Shown in pieces: positions 33,739 through 42,489 of a stretch of DNA of 64,000 bases (positions within the stretch are counted from its first letter, which is position 1; each line of letters starts with the position of its first letter). Below the pieces are notes generated by a model. It was not told the origin of the DNA. It made no database searches and worked only from the letters and a program-made list of their open reading frames with translations. The stretch covers positions 62,001 to 126,000 of the forward strand of contig NZ_BMII01000008.1 in assembly GCF_014641855.1 (NCBI RefSeq). Reading direction: 5' to 3'. Source of the stretch: Shewanella inventionis. GTDB lineage: Bacteria > Pseudomonadota > Gammaproteobacteria > Enterobacterales > Shewanellaceae. The translations under genes and the position numbers were made by a program.

Positions 33739-34401
33739 ATGCTGCATTTACAAGAAAGCCAACTAAAGCAGATTTTAAATAAATCAGGTTATCGAGTTAG
33801 CTCATCTCTCAGCCTATGTAAAAACATAAAATCAATATCCCAGCCTAAAGCCCAAACAGCTTGTAAGTCTATATCTAGCAACAAAAAAAAGAACTTTAAG
33901 ATAGCGACTGACGTTAATCGTCATGGTTTAGCTCTATCCAAACTCAAATTGAAACCAGAACTAGAAACTGGAGTCGATCTAGCTGGTACCAAAGTCAGCC
34001 GAGCTAATTTCGAACATTGGCACCAGGTAAGGCTATTTGATTATATTTATAGAGAGCACCATGAATTTTATCTCGATTTCGCAGCGGTACCGAATGGAGG
34101 ATTAAGGACAAACAAGGGAGCCAGTGAGCTTCTAGACGAAGGAGTTCGCAACGGTTTTCCAGATATAATAGGGGATTTATCAAGGTCAGTTTATATAGGC
34201 TTGAGGATTGAACTAAAGCATGGGAATAATAAACCATCAGTGGAACAGGTTGAGCAATTGAACAGAAAGCGTGGCAGAGGTTATTTTTGTGCGCTGTGCT
34301 ATTCATTCGAAGAAGCTAGGCAGGTTGTAGATGAATATTTGGGACTTCAAGAAGACCAGCGAATGAGGTGGTGTCAAAATGAAAACCTTTGGGTGCGTTA
34401 A
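33739..34401 (+). CDS. VRR-NUC domain nuclease (220 aa)
   Basis: ATG 33739 (a GTG at 33727 in the same frame is possible). The N-terminal 75 residues are basic and low in structure (LCKNIKSISQPKAQTACKSI). The C-terminal 140 residues fit VRR-NUC, a PD-(D/E)xK nuclease fold: FEHWHQVRLFDYI, AAVPNGGLRTNKGASELLDEGVRNGFPDII, then GLRIELKHGNNKPSVEQVEQL (catalytic D in GFPD and E-x-K in IELK). Stand-alone VRR-NUC proteins resolve or cut branched DNA and are frequent on phages and plasmids. It fits the DNA-processing company of RdgC-like and UvrD-like proteins. Confidence 0.85.
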   Translation: MLHLQESQLKQILNKSGYRVSSSLSLCKNIKSISQPKAQTACKSISSNKKKNFKIATDVNRHGLALSKLKLKPELETGVDLAGTKVSRANFEHWHQVRLFDYIYREHHEFYLDFAAVPNGGLRTNKGASELLDEGVRNGFPDIIGDLSRSVYIGLRIELKHGNNKPSVEQVEQLNRKRGRGYFCALCYSFEEARQVVDEYLGLQEDQRMRWCQNENLWVR

Positions 34402-34428
34402 TTGTATGCAGTAACCACAACTGCTATA

Positions 34429-34454
34429 ATACTTTTCGTGTCCATGAAAAGTAT
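34429..34454 (+). promoter_or_regulatory. Palindromic operator ATACTTTTC-N8-GAAAAGTAT before 34464
   Basis: Perfect 9-bp arms around 8 bp, overlapping the TATAAT-like sequence CTATAATAC (34425-34433) and ending 9 nt before TTG 34464. Shorter-armed versions (ACTTTTC-N8-GAAAAGT) are at 41014 and 48396. Confidence 0.65.
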
Positions 34455-34463
34455 AGGTGCATT

Positions 34464-35468
34464 TTGTCGAATAATAATTTTATTGAACTGCAGATACCTA
34501 GCAAGTTGGACAACTTGCTTTCTTCATCTTTGAGTATTCAATCAGAGTTTAGCTGTTTACCCAAATATTCCTCATCAACAAATCTTTTTAGTTATTCGAA
34601 CAATTTAGAGCATTTTACTTCAGAGTGCTTTCTTGATCGACTAACCCATCGTGAGTTGAACGATTTGCTGGACTTGCTTGATAGGCACCTTGACATTTTC
34701 GTGACGCATGAAGGAGTGTCAAAGCTGCTATTTAGTCATGATTGCTGTGTGTTCACAAGATTACTTTATCATCTTGATAAAGCCGGATATGAACAATGCC
34801 TAAAAAAATGCGTTTTACACTTTAACAGTATTCATGGTGGTTTGGTGGATTGGGTACTTAACTGCGTTTTAAGTTTATCTTTGACATCTAGTGGGCTTTC
34901 TAGGTTTATTCTTTCATCTCCTGAAGTTGTGAATACCTTGGGGTTGTCAGCAAAACTATCGAATATTCTTTATAGGTTAGCACCTAGTTCTGTTTCTAAG
35001 CTCAACGCAGAATCAATATTTTTATATATAAAGCATGTAAATGGATTTAAAGACTCAGTATTGCCCTTTCTATTAACGAACAAAATATTTCCAAAGGTAA
35101 TCGCAGTTTTAAATGACTATAAACTCTCGGCTTGTTTAACTGTTGATTGGTTAATCATGTCCAAAATTAACCCAGAAAAAGTAATTTTCTTGCTCCATTA
35201 TGACAAGTTTCTTAACAAAGAACACTTGCATGGCTATCTTATTAATCTAGTAGATGAGTTGTTTACTAGGTTGGCTTATGATGATGCTAAGCGTGTCATG
35301 AGTGAGTTGCTAAACTGTTTTAAGCCAGCATTACCAAATATAGGCCGCCGAAACAGCCTAGATTTAGAAATAAAAAGCATGAGCCGATGGAAGTATAAGC
35401 AATTAATAAGGCTGGGTTTTTTCAAGGATATAGATTTTTCTCTGGTATGTTTAAAAACGGTCGGATAG
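34464..35468 (+). CDS. Hypothetical protein (334 aa, TTG start)
   Basis: The start TTG 34464 has TAGGTG at 5-nt spacing directly after the operator palindrome; the longer frame from 34389 would read through the promoter and is not favoured. The protein (LSNNNFIELQIPSKLDNLLSSSLS...) is a helical solenoid-like chain of leucine-rich segments (FLDRLTHRELNDLLDLLDRHLDIF, VDWVLNCVLSLSLTSSGLSRFILSS). No family is recognised and there is no NSL tail (ends VCLKTVG). It lies 7 bp before the first NSL-tail gene and is probably co-transcribed with it. Confidence 0.6.
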   Translation: MSNNNFIELQIPSKLDNLLSSSLSIQSEFSCLPKYSSSTNLFSYSNNLEHFTSECFLDRLTHRELNDLLDLLDRHLDIFVTHEGVSKLLFSHDCCVFTRLLYHLDKAGYEQCLKKCVLHFNSIHGGLVDWVLNCVLSLSLTSSGLSRFILSSPEVVNTLGLSAKLSNILYRLAPSSVSKLNAESIFLYIKHVNGFKDSVLPFLLTNKIFPKVIAVLNDYKLSACLTVDWLIMSKINPEKVIFLLHYDKFLNKEHLHGYLINLVDELFTRLAYDDAKRVMSELLNCFKPALPNIGRRNSLDLEIKSMSRWKYKQLIRLGFFKDIDFSLVCLKTVG

Positions 35469-35475
35469 GGTTTTT

Positions 35476-36633
35476 ATGTCTTTTAAATCAAATGAAGAAT
35501 ACCATTCGATAGCCTCTTTAATGGCAAATAATTTAGTGGAACAAGGTTCTGAACTCAGAAAGCTTGTTCAGATTGCAATTGACGCATTTAATCAATCTAC
35601 CATTCAATACTTAGATGGCATATTTTCTCAGAACCCAGGACTTGAGCGATGCATCAATTCGATTAGAGATATTGGTCTAGCTAAAAACCCAGATGAATTT
35701 AAGAGTTTTTGGTTACCGGTTAAAGATAGTGACTTTGATATTGACATTAGTGATATTGATTTCAGAACCACTTTTGTGTTGTTTGATATCGTAAAATCCC
35801 GGCACATTCATTTGCAACAGATTTCATACGTGGGTTTTGAGCAAGATCATACATTAACAGTTCCTATTGAGTTCCCTTGTGGCTCTATTGCAAGGTTACA
35901 CTTTAACATTGATAATCAGTTGTGTTGCTTTATAAATGATCGCGATAACACATCACTTGATTTGCCGGTAAGGTTTGGCCAACCCATAGCAAATATTGAT
36001 TTATATAAGCTGGATTATGGGACGTATGATTTTCCTCACATATGCAATATTTCCGAACTATCAAGTGGTGTAGAAACACAACCTGAATGGCTGGTGTCTA
36101 GATTAGGTTCATCTACGCAATTTAATAGTCTTTTGGTTACCGCTATGGTTAACGCAATGAAGAATAGAGATTTTGATATAGCTATCATTGACTCGTTGCT
36201 TGAGTCGGGGCGTATTAATACATTCACTAAATCACCACAATCACTTTTAGATATTGTAAATCAAACTTACCCTGACAATTTCGATACGTTCTTGGAATGC
36301 GCTTACTCTATAACCTTAAGGAGTAAACCTGTTTTTAATAACTTTTTACCATCGATGTTAATCCAAACATGGCTTGATCGTGATGTTGTAACCTCAGACC
36401 ACAAAAATTTGATGCTACGGCTTATTGAGCTGAATCAATTTAAAGATAGAGGGTATTTAGCAACTGATAGAGTACCAATATTGATTGAACATTATGATGA
36501 AGTTAAGGAACACGAAGAATGCCTCTTGCTATCTGACTCAATTAACCGGGATATTGAGAGTATATTTAATGAAGATGCAGAACCTAGCGGCGAAAAGCAT
36601 ATAGAGTTAAGTATGCTACCTAACTCTTTGTAA
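35476..36633 (+). CDS. NSL-tail family protein (385 aa, ends ..LPNSL)
   Basis: ATG 35476, 7 bp after the previous gene. It is a soluble, Asp-rich protein. The C-terminal 50 residues show the family pattern: IEHYDEVKEHEECLLLSDSINRDIESIF, then a polar linker and the end NSL. The middle (FRTTFVLFDIVKSRHIHLQQISYVGF...IARLHFNIDNQLCCFI) alternates strands as in 39733 and 46403, in which similar blocks occur. It is the most upstream member of the plus-strand group and its 3' end meets the minus-strand gene 36635-37117. No catalytic motif; function unknown. Confidence 0.7.
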   Translation: MSFKSNEEYHSIASLMANNLVEQGSELRKLVQIAIDAFNQSTIQYLDGIFSQNPGLERCINSIRDIGLAKNPDEFKSFWLPVKDSDFDIDISDIDFRTTFVLFDIVKSRHIHLQQISYVGFEQDHTLTVPIEFPCGSIARLHFNIDNQLCCFINDRDNTSLDLPVRFGQPIANIDLYKLDYGTYDFPHICNISELSSGVETQPEWLVSRLGSSTQFNSLLVTAMVNAMKNRDFDIAIIDSLLESGRINTFTKSPQSLLDIVNQTYPDNFDTFLECAYSITLRSKPVFNNFLPSMLIQTWLDRDVVTSDHKNLMLRLIELNQFKDRGYLATDRVPILIEHYDEVKEHEECLLLSDSINRDIESIFNEDAEPSGEKHIELSMLPNSL

Positions 36634-36634
36634 G

Positions 36635-37117
36635 TTAATGTGCAGCAAATAATTGCCCATCTTTCATTGCTTCTCTTGCTTGTGCAAGTTCAGTTTGACA
36701 TTGCTGCTCATAAACGGCCCATTCAGCTTCGGTGTGCTTGATTGTTATTGAGCCAGTAATGACTCTGGCTCGGTCATTTAAAGTGAGTGTCAAATTAAAG
36801 CCGTGTCCAAATAGATTTTGGACTTCCGGTGTAGAAAATCTCATATTGAAAATAATTTTATTAAAAAGATACTCACCTTTTTCATTTACGTACATGGCAC
36901 GTTCATTCGGACGACTATGTTTTTCGATAATAGCTTTCAAATGCTTCTTAAATTCAAAGGGGTTTTCCATATCTAAAAAGCTCACCTGATTGCGAGAATT
37001 CTTAACATGTAGGCCAAATTCAGGCTTATCCATTCTGACATTAAACATTAAATCTCGGCCACCAGCATAAATAGCTTTGTTGAATAATTCTCTGAAATAT
37101 GTAACTGAGTTAGTCAT
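36635..37117 (-). CDS. Hypothetical protein (160 aa)
   Basis: ATG 37117, reading toward and ending 2 bp from the NSL-tail gene 35476-36633. The sequence MTNSVTYFRELFNKAIYAGGRDLMFNVRMDKPEFGLHV has alternating strands and helices (FSTPEVQNLFGHGFNLTLTLNDRARVITGSITIKHTEAEW) without a known motif. It diverges from the UvrD-like gene, whose operator is at 37192. The only minus-strand gene in a 26-kb plus-strand run, so it may be separately regulated. Confidence 0.6.
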   Translation of the reverse strand: MTNSVTYFRELFNKAIYAGGRDLMFNVRMDKPEFGLHVKNSRNQVSFLDMENPFEFKKHLKAIIEKHSRPNERAMYVNEKGEYLFNKIIFNMRFSTPEVQNLFGHGFNLTLTLNDRARVITGSITIKHTEAEWAVYEQQCQTELAQAREAMKDGQLFAAH

Positions 37118-37191
37118 TTAACGCGCTCCGTAAGTGGGACTTTATAATCCACAATTGAAAACTATGTAACATTTGCATTGCATAGTATAGT

Positions 37192-37207
37192 GTACTTATA
37201 AAGTATA
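37192..37207 (+). promoter_or_regulatory. GTAC-type operator before the UvrD-like gene
   Basis: GTACTTATAAAGTATA, 14 nt before ATG 37222, with TATAGT just upstream (37185-37190) as a likely -10. AAAGGTGG follows as ribosome-binding site. Confidence 0.65.
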
Positions 37208-37221
37208 TGAAAGGTGGTTTT

Positions 37222-39708
37222 ATGATTGATAAGATACTTGCTAGACTGAACAAGCAGCAGCATGAAGTGGCTACGATTACTAGTGGAGTTATACGTACTA
37301 TCGCTGGCCCCGGCACCGGTAAGACAGGCACTCAAACGGCTCATATCGCTAACCTGATTTACAAAGGTGTCTCACCAGAGTCAATCTTAGCAATTACTTT
37401 CACAAATAAAGCAGCTAGCGAAACTCGCCATAGAATTGTAAAAAATACACAGGAACTTGGTTCCGTTGGCTGGCAGGTTGCTGCATCAACTTACCACTCT
37501 TTTTGTCGTAAATTCATTTTGAAGCCTTTTCAAAACCATGAAATGTTTACTGCAATGGGTTATGACAATGGCTTTATCATACTTGATGAATCTGACTCTG
37601 AGTCAGTAATGAAAGATGTTTATTCCAACAGTGTTGGTGGCTTCGCGCTCGTACTTGATGCGTTAGCAATAACAGAACGTCAAATGCTTAGGCATATTTC
37701 TGATTACCGAGCCAAAGGCATCGATTACGAAGAGTTTTTACAATCGATTAAGCATGACTCTGAGAGGTTTAGTGCAGCCAAAGAGCTGAAGATGATTATT
37801 GATGCCTATCCGAAATCACTTAAGGACGTGTCTAAAGAAAACAAAGACCAAATGGTGAAAGAGGTTGGGCTTCAGCTGTTAAAAGTCAAAGGAGACATCA
37901 TCGATCCTGTTGTGGCGATTGCTTGGAAGCAATATGCAAAATCTTGCGCAGAAGCTGACGGCATTGATTTTGATGATCAGCTATTGTTTTCGATGAAATT
38001 ATTGGAACAAGATAAATCAGTTGCTAAACGCCTAGCAAAGAAATTTGAGTATATCTTTTTAGACGAATTCCAGGATGCAAACTTATGTCAATGGAAGTTG
38101 GTTAAAAGCATTATTGTTCAACAGGCAAAACCATTCGTTGCTTGTGTAGGTGATGATCGCCAATCCATCTACCGGTTTAGACACGCCGATGTTGATATCA
38201 TGAAAAACCTAGAGCACGAATTGCCAGGTTGTGTTACTAATTCGCTGGTGTATAACTATCGTTCAACGAAATCGATTATTGACCTATCTAATACGCTGTC
38301 ATGCGATATGCCGAACCAAATAGGTGATGGCCAACTTATAGCTGCATCCAATGTAGTTGGAGACAAGCCAACCCTTGACATTTACAGCAACGCCAGTGAT
38401 GAGGCTCGAGGCGTCGTTTCTAAGATAAAGGCTCTTATAGCTAAGGGTGAAAACCCCTCAGACATCGCCGTCCTTTATCGCAACCGCTCTGTTAACAAGG
38501 AGATTATTGATGAACTTAATCAGTCTAGAATGGATTATGACATCATCGGTGATGTTGGGTTTTACCAAACAGCAGAAATCAAGTCGGCGGTGGCCACACT
38601 CAGGATCTTAACTCGTAACAACGATGTATTTGCATATGCCAAAGTCCTTGATTACGCCACTGTAGGCATCTCACCGGTTAGGCTCAAAACAACCACCCAC
38701 GAGAATGGTTGCACTCCTATGGAGGCAATAGAGTTCATTATGAGCAAGGATAAACGTGCCAAAAATAAAGCCGATGAATTTGTAACAGATTTAAAAATGC
38801 TCATCAAAACCGCAAACCAACTAATTACCCGAGACGCGTTCCTTTCACACGTACTGAACACTGATGAGTTAAAACATCATTACCAAACGATTCCTTCCAT
38901 AAAAGCCAAGGCTGACGAACAATATCAACAATACAATACCGCAACAGTCAGTAAACTTGTGGATGGCTTCAAATGTTTTTGGGACCGTTATTTGTTACCA
39001 ACTTTCATCAAAGACAGTAAAAAAGCAGCTATAAAAAAATCGGCCAATACTGATGGCACTATCGACGAAATATCTAATGAACTTGTAGAAAAACGGGCTA
39101 GTAACTTTCAAGTCATCATTGACCGTGTGCGTGACGATATGCAACAACCAGGCACAATATTGTCAGAGTTAGTAGATGATTTAGTGCAACGTATTGATCA
39201 AGATAGTGATGAAGATATTGAGTCTATTCAGCTGTTAACCAATCACGCATCAAAGGGGCTTGAGTTTAAGCATGTGTTCTTAATTGGTACCGAAGAAGAG
39301 TCATATAACTCTCTCGACTCCGACCTTGAGGATATTGAGGAAGAAGGGCGTAATTTCTTTGTTGCGATAACACGAGCTGGGAAGTCATTGCATATTTCAG
39401 CATCAGAAACGCGGGTAGTTAATGGTAATTTTAGTAACCGAGCGCTTTTAAAGTTACTTTACCCTCTTTTGGATAAGTTGAATGTATCTGAAGCAGCCTT
39501 GAAATTGATTAATGGACCTGACAATCGATTTGAAGATGAGTTTCAATTGGACTCTGCCCCTATTGCTGGTGGTTTAGCTGAAGAAATGCTGCGGATTGGC
39601 GAAAAGTTTAAGCAGCGTCATGTTGACCATGCAACATTAGCCACAACTTCAGATAACGAATCTGTGAACGAAGTTGCTGAATTTAATCCATCACCTAGCC
39701 TTTATTAA
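37222..39708 (+). CDS. UvrD/Rep-family superfamily 1 DNA helicase (828 aa)
   Basis: ATG 37222 (after AAAGGTGG) is favoured over 37207, which lies in the operator. The SF1A motifs are complete: Q-like LNKQQHEVAT, Walker A AGPGTGKT, Ia AITFTNKAASE, II (DEFQD) FLDEFQDAN, III GDDRQSIYRFRHAD, IV YNYRST, V LLTNHASKGLEFKHVFLIG, VI EEGRNFFVAITRA. It translocates 3' to 5' on single-stranded DNA. It is longer than Rep/UvrD (about 700) because of insertions near residues 540-640. It sits in the same proposed regulon as the primase-like gene. A parS-like palindrome (39448-39462) lies within the coding region. Confidence 0.92.
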   Translation: MIDKILARLNKQQHEVATITSGVIRTIAGPGTGKTGTQTAHIANLIYKGVSPESILAITFTNKAASETRHRIVKNTQELGSVGWQVAASTYHSFCRKFILKPFQNHEMFTAMGYDNGFIILDESDSESVMKDVYSNSVGGFALVLDALAITERQMLRHISDYRAKGIDYEEFLQSIKHDSERFSAAKELKMIIDAYPKSLKDVSKENKDQMVKEVGLQLLKVKGDIIDPVVAIAWKQYAKSCAEADGIDFDDQLLFSMKLLEQDKSVAKRLAKKFEYIFLDEFQDANLCQWKLVKSIIVQQAKPFVACVGDDRQSIYRFRHADVDIMKNLEHELPGCVTNSLVYNYRSTKSIIDLSNTLSCDMPNQIGDGQLIAASNVVGDKPTLDIYSNASDEARGVVSKIKALIAKGENPSDIAVLYRNRSVNKEIIDELNQSRMDYDIIGDVGFYQTAEIKSAVATLRILTRNNDVFAYAKVLDYATVGISPVRLKTTTHENGCTPMEAIEFIMSKDKRAKNKADEFVTDLKMLIKTANQLITRDAFLSHVLNTDELKHHYQTIPSIKAKADEQYQQYNTATVSKLVDGFKCFWDRYLLPTFIKDSKKAAIKKSANTDGTIDEISNELVEKRASNFQVIIDRVRDDMQQPGTILSELVDDLVQRIDQDSDEDIESIQLLTNHASKGLEFKHVFLIGTEEESYNSLDSDLEDIEEEGRNFFVAITRAGKSLHISASETRVVNGNFSNRALLKLLYPLLDKLNVSEAALKLINGPDNRFEDEFQLDSAPIAGGLAEEMLRIGEKFKQRHVDHATLATTSDNESVNEVAEFNPSPSLY
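39448..39462. other. 15-bp parS-like palindrome, site 6 (inside the helicase gene)
   Basis: TTAAAGTTACTTTAC, one mismatch to TTAAAGTNACTTTAA. A Chi octamer follows at 39565-39572. Confidence 0.55.
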
Positions 39709-39732
39709 TTTAAACGGCTTAAATGGGGTGCT

Positions 39733-40866
39733 ATGCATAATTATCAATCACTTACTTCGTATAGAGCTAAATTGAAGCAATCCTACGATGACATGCTAAA
39801 TGCTGTTTTAAAATTCCAGCAAATGTTGCCTGCAACATTTGCGAATGGATTACTTTTTGATATAGACGAAGAAGCCAATCTGGAATTTAAATCGCTATCT
39901 AACAAATATGGTTATTCTGAGTTCATTCACTTCATCGAGAGGCATACTGAACATCAGGTTGATATGAATAGCAGTGATTTTTTACATCGCCGTTTTTTGC
40001 AGGAGTTGGAACGTATTTCTGAGCCTTGCAAGTTTTATATCATTGGGTTGTCCGGGCAGCGAAACATCGAATATCAATTTGAGGATAACGATACTGTTCT
40101 GCGAATTGTGCTTGGCTTGGATAGCCAAACTCATCACATAAACTTCATAAAACTTGAAGCATTTAAAAACGATTTTGTTTTGCAACATCTTTATTCACAT
40201 CAACTTGATACACGGCATTTAAATTTTCCACTCGTTACATGTTTCAGCGACTTTAAAGTTCAAATGCTTGAGCTAACTCTTGATACTCATCGTGATGTGG
40301 ATGTATTTAGCTCTCATGATCAATACAATCCTTCCGTTAATTGTGTTGAAAGTGTGATGTTAGAAGAAATTTTAAAAGATGTTCTTGTTCATTCAGATGA
40401 GCTTGAAAGGTTCGGTACCATTTTTGGTCAACATTGGTTTGCTGGTCTGGATGAAGATACTGTGAAAAGGGCTACTCGCGCTCTTTTTAGTGAACTCAAT
40501 CTCGATAGATTTTCTGGCATGGAGGTTGTCGAGCGTCTTGCGCGATTTTATGATTACACCAGCATTTATGTTGGTGATGGTTTGCCTGAAATGCTAATTA
40601 AAGAGTGCTTACACCGCATTGTATTTGACTGTCCTCATAATCTTATTGTTGAAGTCTACGCAGCTGCGGATCACCTTGATCTGTTCAGCGATTGGTTACC
40701 CGAGAAAATCCGGGATATCTATTCGTCAGAAATTGAAGAAGTAAGGTCGTGCTTGGATTTAAGTTCATCTATTGATGAACATGTGGATGAAGTTCTTACG
40801 GTGCTAACAACTCAAGGCTTACCTGCAGCTGAGCCAGATAAAGACCTCATATCTAATAGCCTTTAA
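39733..40866 (+). CDS. NSL-tail family protein, subgroup B (377 aa, ends ..ISNSL)
   Basis: ATG 39733 after ATGGGGTG. It is a clear paralogue of 46403-47488: both have TFANGLLFDIDEEAN/ALAGGLLFESNIET, ELERFGTIFGQHW/DKLDRFGAVFGSSG, FSGMEVVERLARFYDYTSIYVG/LSGLDYLKRLAKLTEYNSFYLG and VEVYAAADHLDLF/VELYAAAEHLNLF. The C-terminus carries EIEEVRSCLDLSSSIDEHVDE, a linker, then NSL. Soluble and acidic, no signal peptide, no enzyme motif. It is in line 24 bp after the helicase. Confidence 0.75.
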   Translation: MHNYQSLTSYRAKLKQSYDDMLNAVLKFQQMLPATFANGLLFDIDEEANLEFKSLSNKYGYSEFIHFIERHTEHQVDMNSSDFLHRRFLQELERISEPCKFYIIGLSGQRNIEYQFEDNDTVLRIVLGLDSQTHHINFIKLEAFKNDFVLQHLYSHQLDTRHLNFPLVTCFSDFKVQMLELTLDTHRDVDVFSSHDQYNPSVNCVESVMLEEILKDVLVHSDELERFGTIFGQHWFAGLDEDTVKRATRALFSELNLDRFSGMEVVERLARFYDYTSIYVGDGLPEMLIKECLHRIVFDCPHNLIVEVYAAADHLDLFSDWLPEKIRDIYSSEIEEVRSCLDLSSSIDEHVDEVLTVLTTQGLPAAEPDKDLISNSL

Positions 40867-41013
40867 GCTTTCTGTATCTTTACTGTGCGAGTTAATAAAC
40901 TTGCACCTATGCTCTTATTTAGAAGATAGCACGGCAATGTTTAACTCATTGCTATCACCTGCCATTCCAAATCTGTGCAAACTTCATACATATAACACTG
41001 TACTTGCTCATGT

Positions 41014-41035
41014 ACTTTTCATATACTTGAAAAGT
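41014..41035 (+). promoter_or_regulatory. Palindromic operator ACTTTTC-N8-GAAAAGT (first of two near-identical copies)
   Basis: It lies 21 nt before GTG 41057; the copy at 48396 is also 21 nt before its start codon. The 5' overlap with GTACTTTTCATATACT ties it to the GTAC operator. Confidence 0.6.
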
Positions 41036-41056
41036 GTTTGTGTAAGGGTGGTGGCT

Positions 41057-41137
41057 GTGTATTTAAATAAGAAATATTTTTTGATGATGAAGTGTCAAAA
41101 TCCCCTTCATCGGTTAGTTGAGTCCAAGTGTTGTTAA
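41057..41137 (+). pseudogene. 5' relic of a paralogue of gene 48439 (26 codons)
   Basis: GTG-started VYLNKKYFLMMKCQ and its upstream operator match MYLRKKNIFTL and its operator at 48439. The frame diverges after about 10 codons and stops at 41135. It appears to be the remnant of a duplicated, then deleted gene lying between NSL-tail genes. Confidence 0.55.
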
Positions 41138-41155
41138 CTGACGGAAACCTTACAA

Positions 41156-42415
41156 ATGCAAACAACGCCTAACTTTAAAGATTTTCCACTCAAGCTAAAC
41201 TTCCTAGAACCTTGTTTTGATGATGAGTTAAAGGCACTTGATGTGCTGGAACGGAAAATTTATCGATGCATCCCTCACGCTATCCCCGCCGTGATTAACG
41301 CCATTAAAGAGCATGAGTTAGCTCAAATGCATCCAGCACTTAAAAAGGCATTTGATAAGCACTACCATGAAATGCCCGATGAAGACTGCTTTGGCGGTCG
41401 TGATGAAGAGGCAATTCCTAATGCTATTATTGAACTGTACCTTGATTTAGGACTTACTAGTACGCCCATTAAGGATTTTGAACGATATCAATTCATATCG
41501 AATTTGCACACCTCCGAAGTTACGGCTGTAGAACTTGGTGTAAATAGCAGAATACTAGTATCTGATAAAAATCCCTCGGGTGTATTTGAGGTCAGCTTGA
41601 GGACGCCTGAAGGTAATGACCCAGAATTGTTGAGTTTTCACCTTAAGTTTTTTCTTGATGACGATGCGCTCCTTTGTGCTAATGGTGCGAGTTACTTTGA
41701 GGGCTGCAATGAAAAAGTATCAGCAGCACTTCATCGTAATAACGAATATTGCGAACTTGGGGGTTTGACCATTGAAGATGTAAAGGCCTGGGCTGAAATT
41801 TCAAAGTTTTCGACTCAGGCGTCATCAACCTCAGTAGATAATGTCGCTGGGTTTGTTGCAACAAGTAATCAGTTGCTTAGCGCCATATTTCAACCGGAAT
41901 TATCCCACGACTATGGCGAAATCTTTAAATATATTTATGACACGCAATTTGATGACTTTAACTGTGTAACACGCTTACACAGATTTGATTTGCTAACCCC
42001 AAAAATCCTAGAGAAATATAAATTCAATGACAATGAGTACGTAATAACCATAGATAATTTTTTTACTAAATTGCTAACAGATAACGAGCATAATTATGAG
42101 CGTAATCAAGTTGTCAGTATCTTTAATGACGCTATTGAAACATTCTGCACAGCACGCTTGAATTATCTTGAAACTCCCATTGCTAAAGCTAAGTTTGCAT
42201 TAACTGTATACGGCATACTTGACTCGTTAACTTTTAAACCACCTAAATACTTAACAATCATCGATGACCACCTTGAAGAAATTGCTCAACTAGAGAGCAT
42301 TCAACTATGTGACGATATTTCAAAAAGCATTGAATCCCTTTTAGATAACGGCGGCGTGCCATTGTCTGAAAATAATTCCTCCGCGATTCGGTCAACCTTG
42401 GAGAACTCCCTATGA
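41156..42415 (+). CDS. NSL-tail family protein (419 aa, ends ..LENSL)
   Basis: ATG 41156 after CGGAAACC. It is a soluble acidic protein beginning MQTTPNFKDFPLKLNFLEPCF. The C-terminal part has YLTIIDDHLEEIAQLESIQLCDDISKSIESLLD, a polar linker and the end NSL. Sequence identity to neighbours is low, so it forms its own branch. The TGA stop overlaps the ATG of the short frame 42412 (ATGA), suggesting translational coupling through the cluster. No catalytic residues or membrane segments are seen. Confidence 0.65.
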   Translation: MQTTPNFKDFPLKLNFLEPCFDDELKALDVLERKIYRCIPHAIPAVINAIKEHELAQMHPALKKAFDKHYHEMPDEDCFGGRDEEAIPNAIIELYLDLGLTSTPIKDFERYQFISNLHTSEVTAVELGVNSRILVSDKNPSGVFEVSLRTPEGNDPELLSFHLKFFLDDDALLCANGASYFEGCNEKVSAALHRNNEYCELGGLTIEDVKAWAEISKFSTQASSTSVDNVAGFVATSNQLLSAIFQPELSHDYGEIFKYIYDTQFDDFNCVTRLHRFDLLTPKILEKYKFNDNEYVITIDNFFTKLLTDNEHNYERNQVVSIFNDAIETFCTARLNYLETPIAKAKFALTVYGILDSLTFKPPKYLTIIDDHLEEIAQLESIQLCDDISKSIESLLDNGGVPLSENNSSAIRSTLENSL

Positions 42416-42489
42416 TGCAGACATCTAATATAAATCAGGCAGCACTTGCTACTGAGATGCTTACAGGCCTGGGGCTGTGTCAATGTTAA
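42412..42489 (+). pseudogene. Relic of the N-terminus of gene 48888 (25 codons)
   Basis: MMQTSNINQAALATEMLTGLG matches SVSVNQAALATVGLTDLM of 48888-49481. It begins in the stop of the upstream NSL-tail gene and ends 6 bp inside the next, so it may also act as a coupling leader. Confidence 0.5.

Noticed and set aside
40901..41056. 5' part of the 78-codon frame 40901-41137
   Set aside because: It runs through the operator and promoter; only the part from GTG 41057 resembles a gene start.
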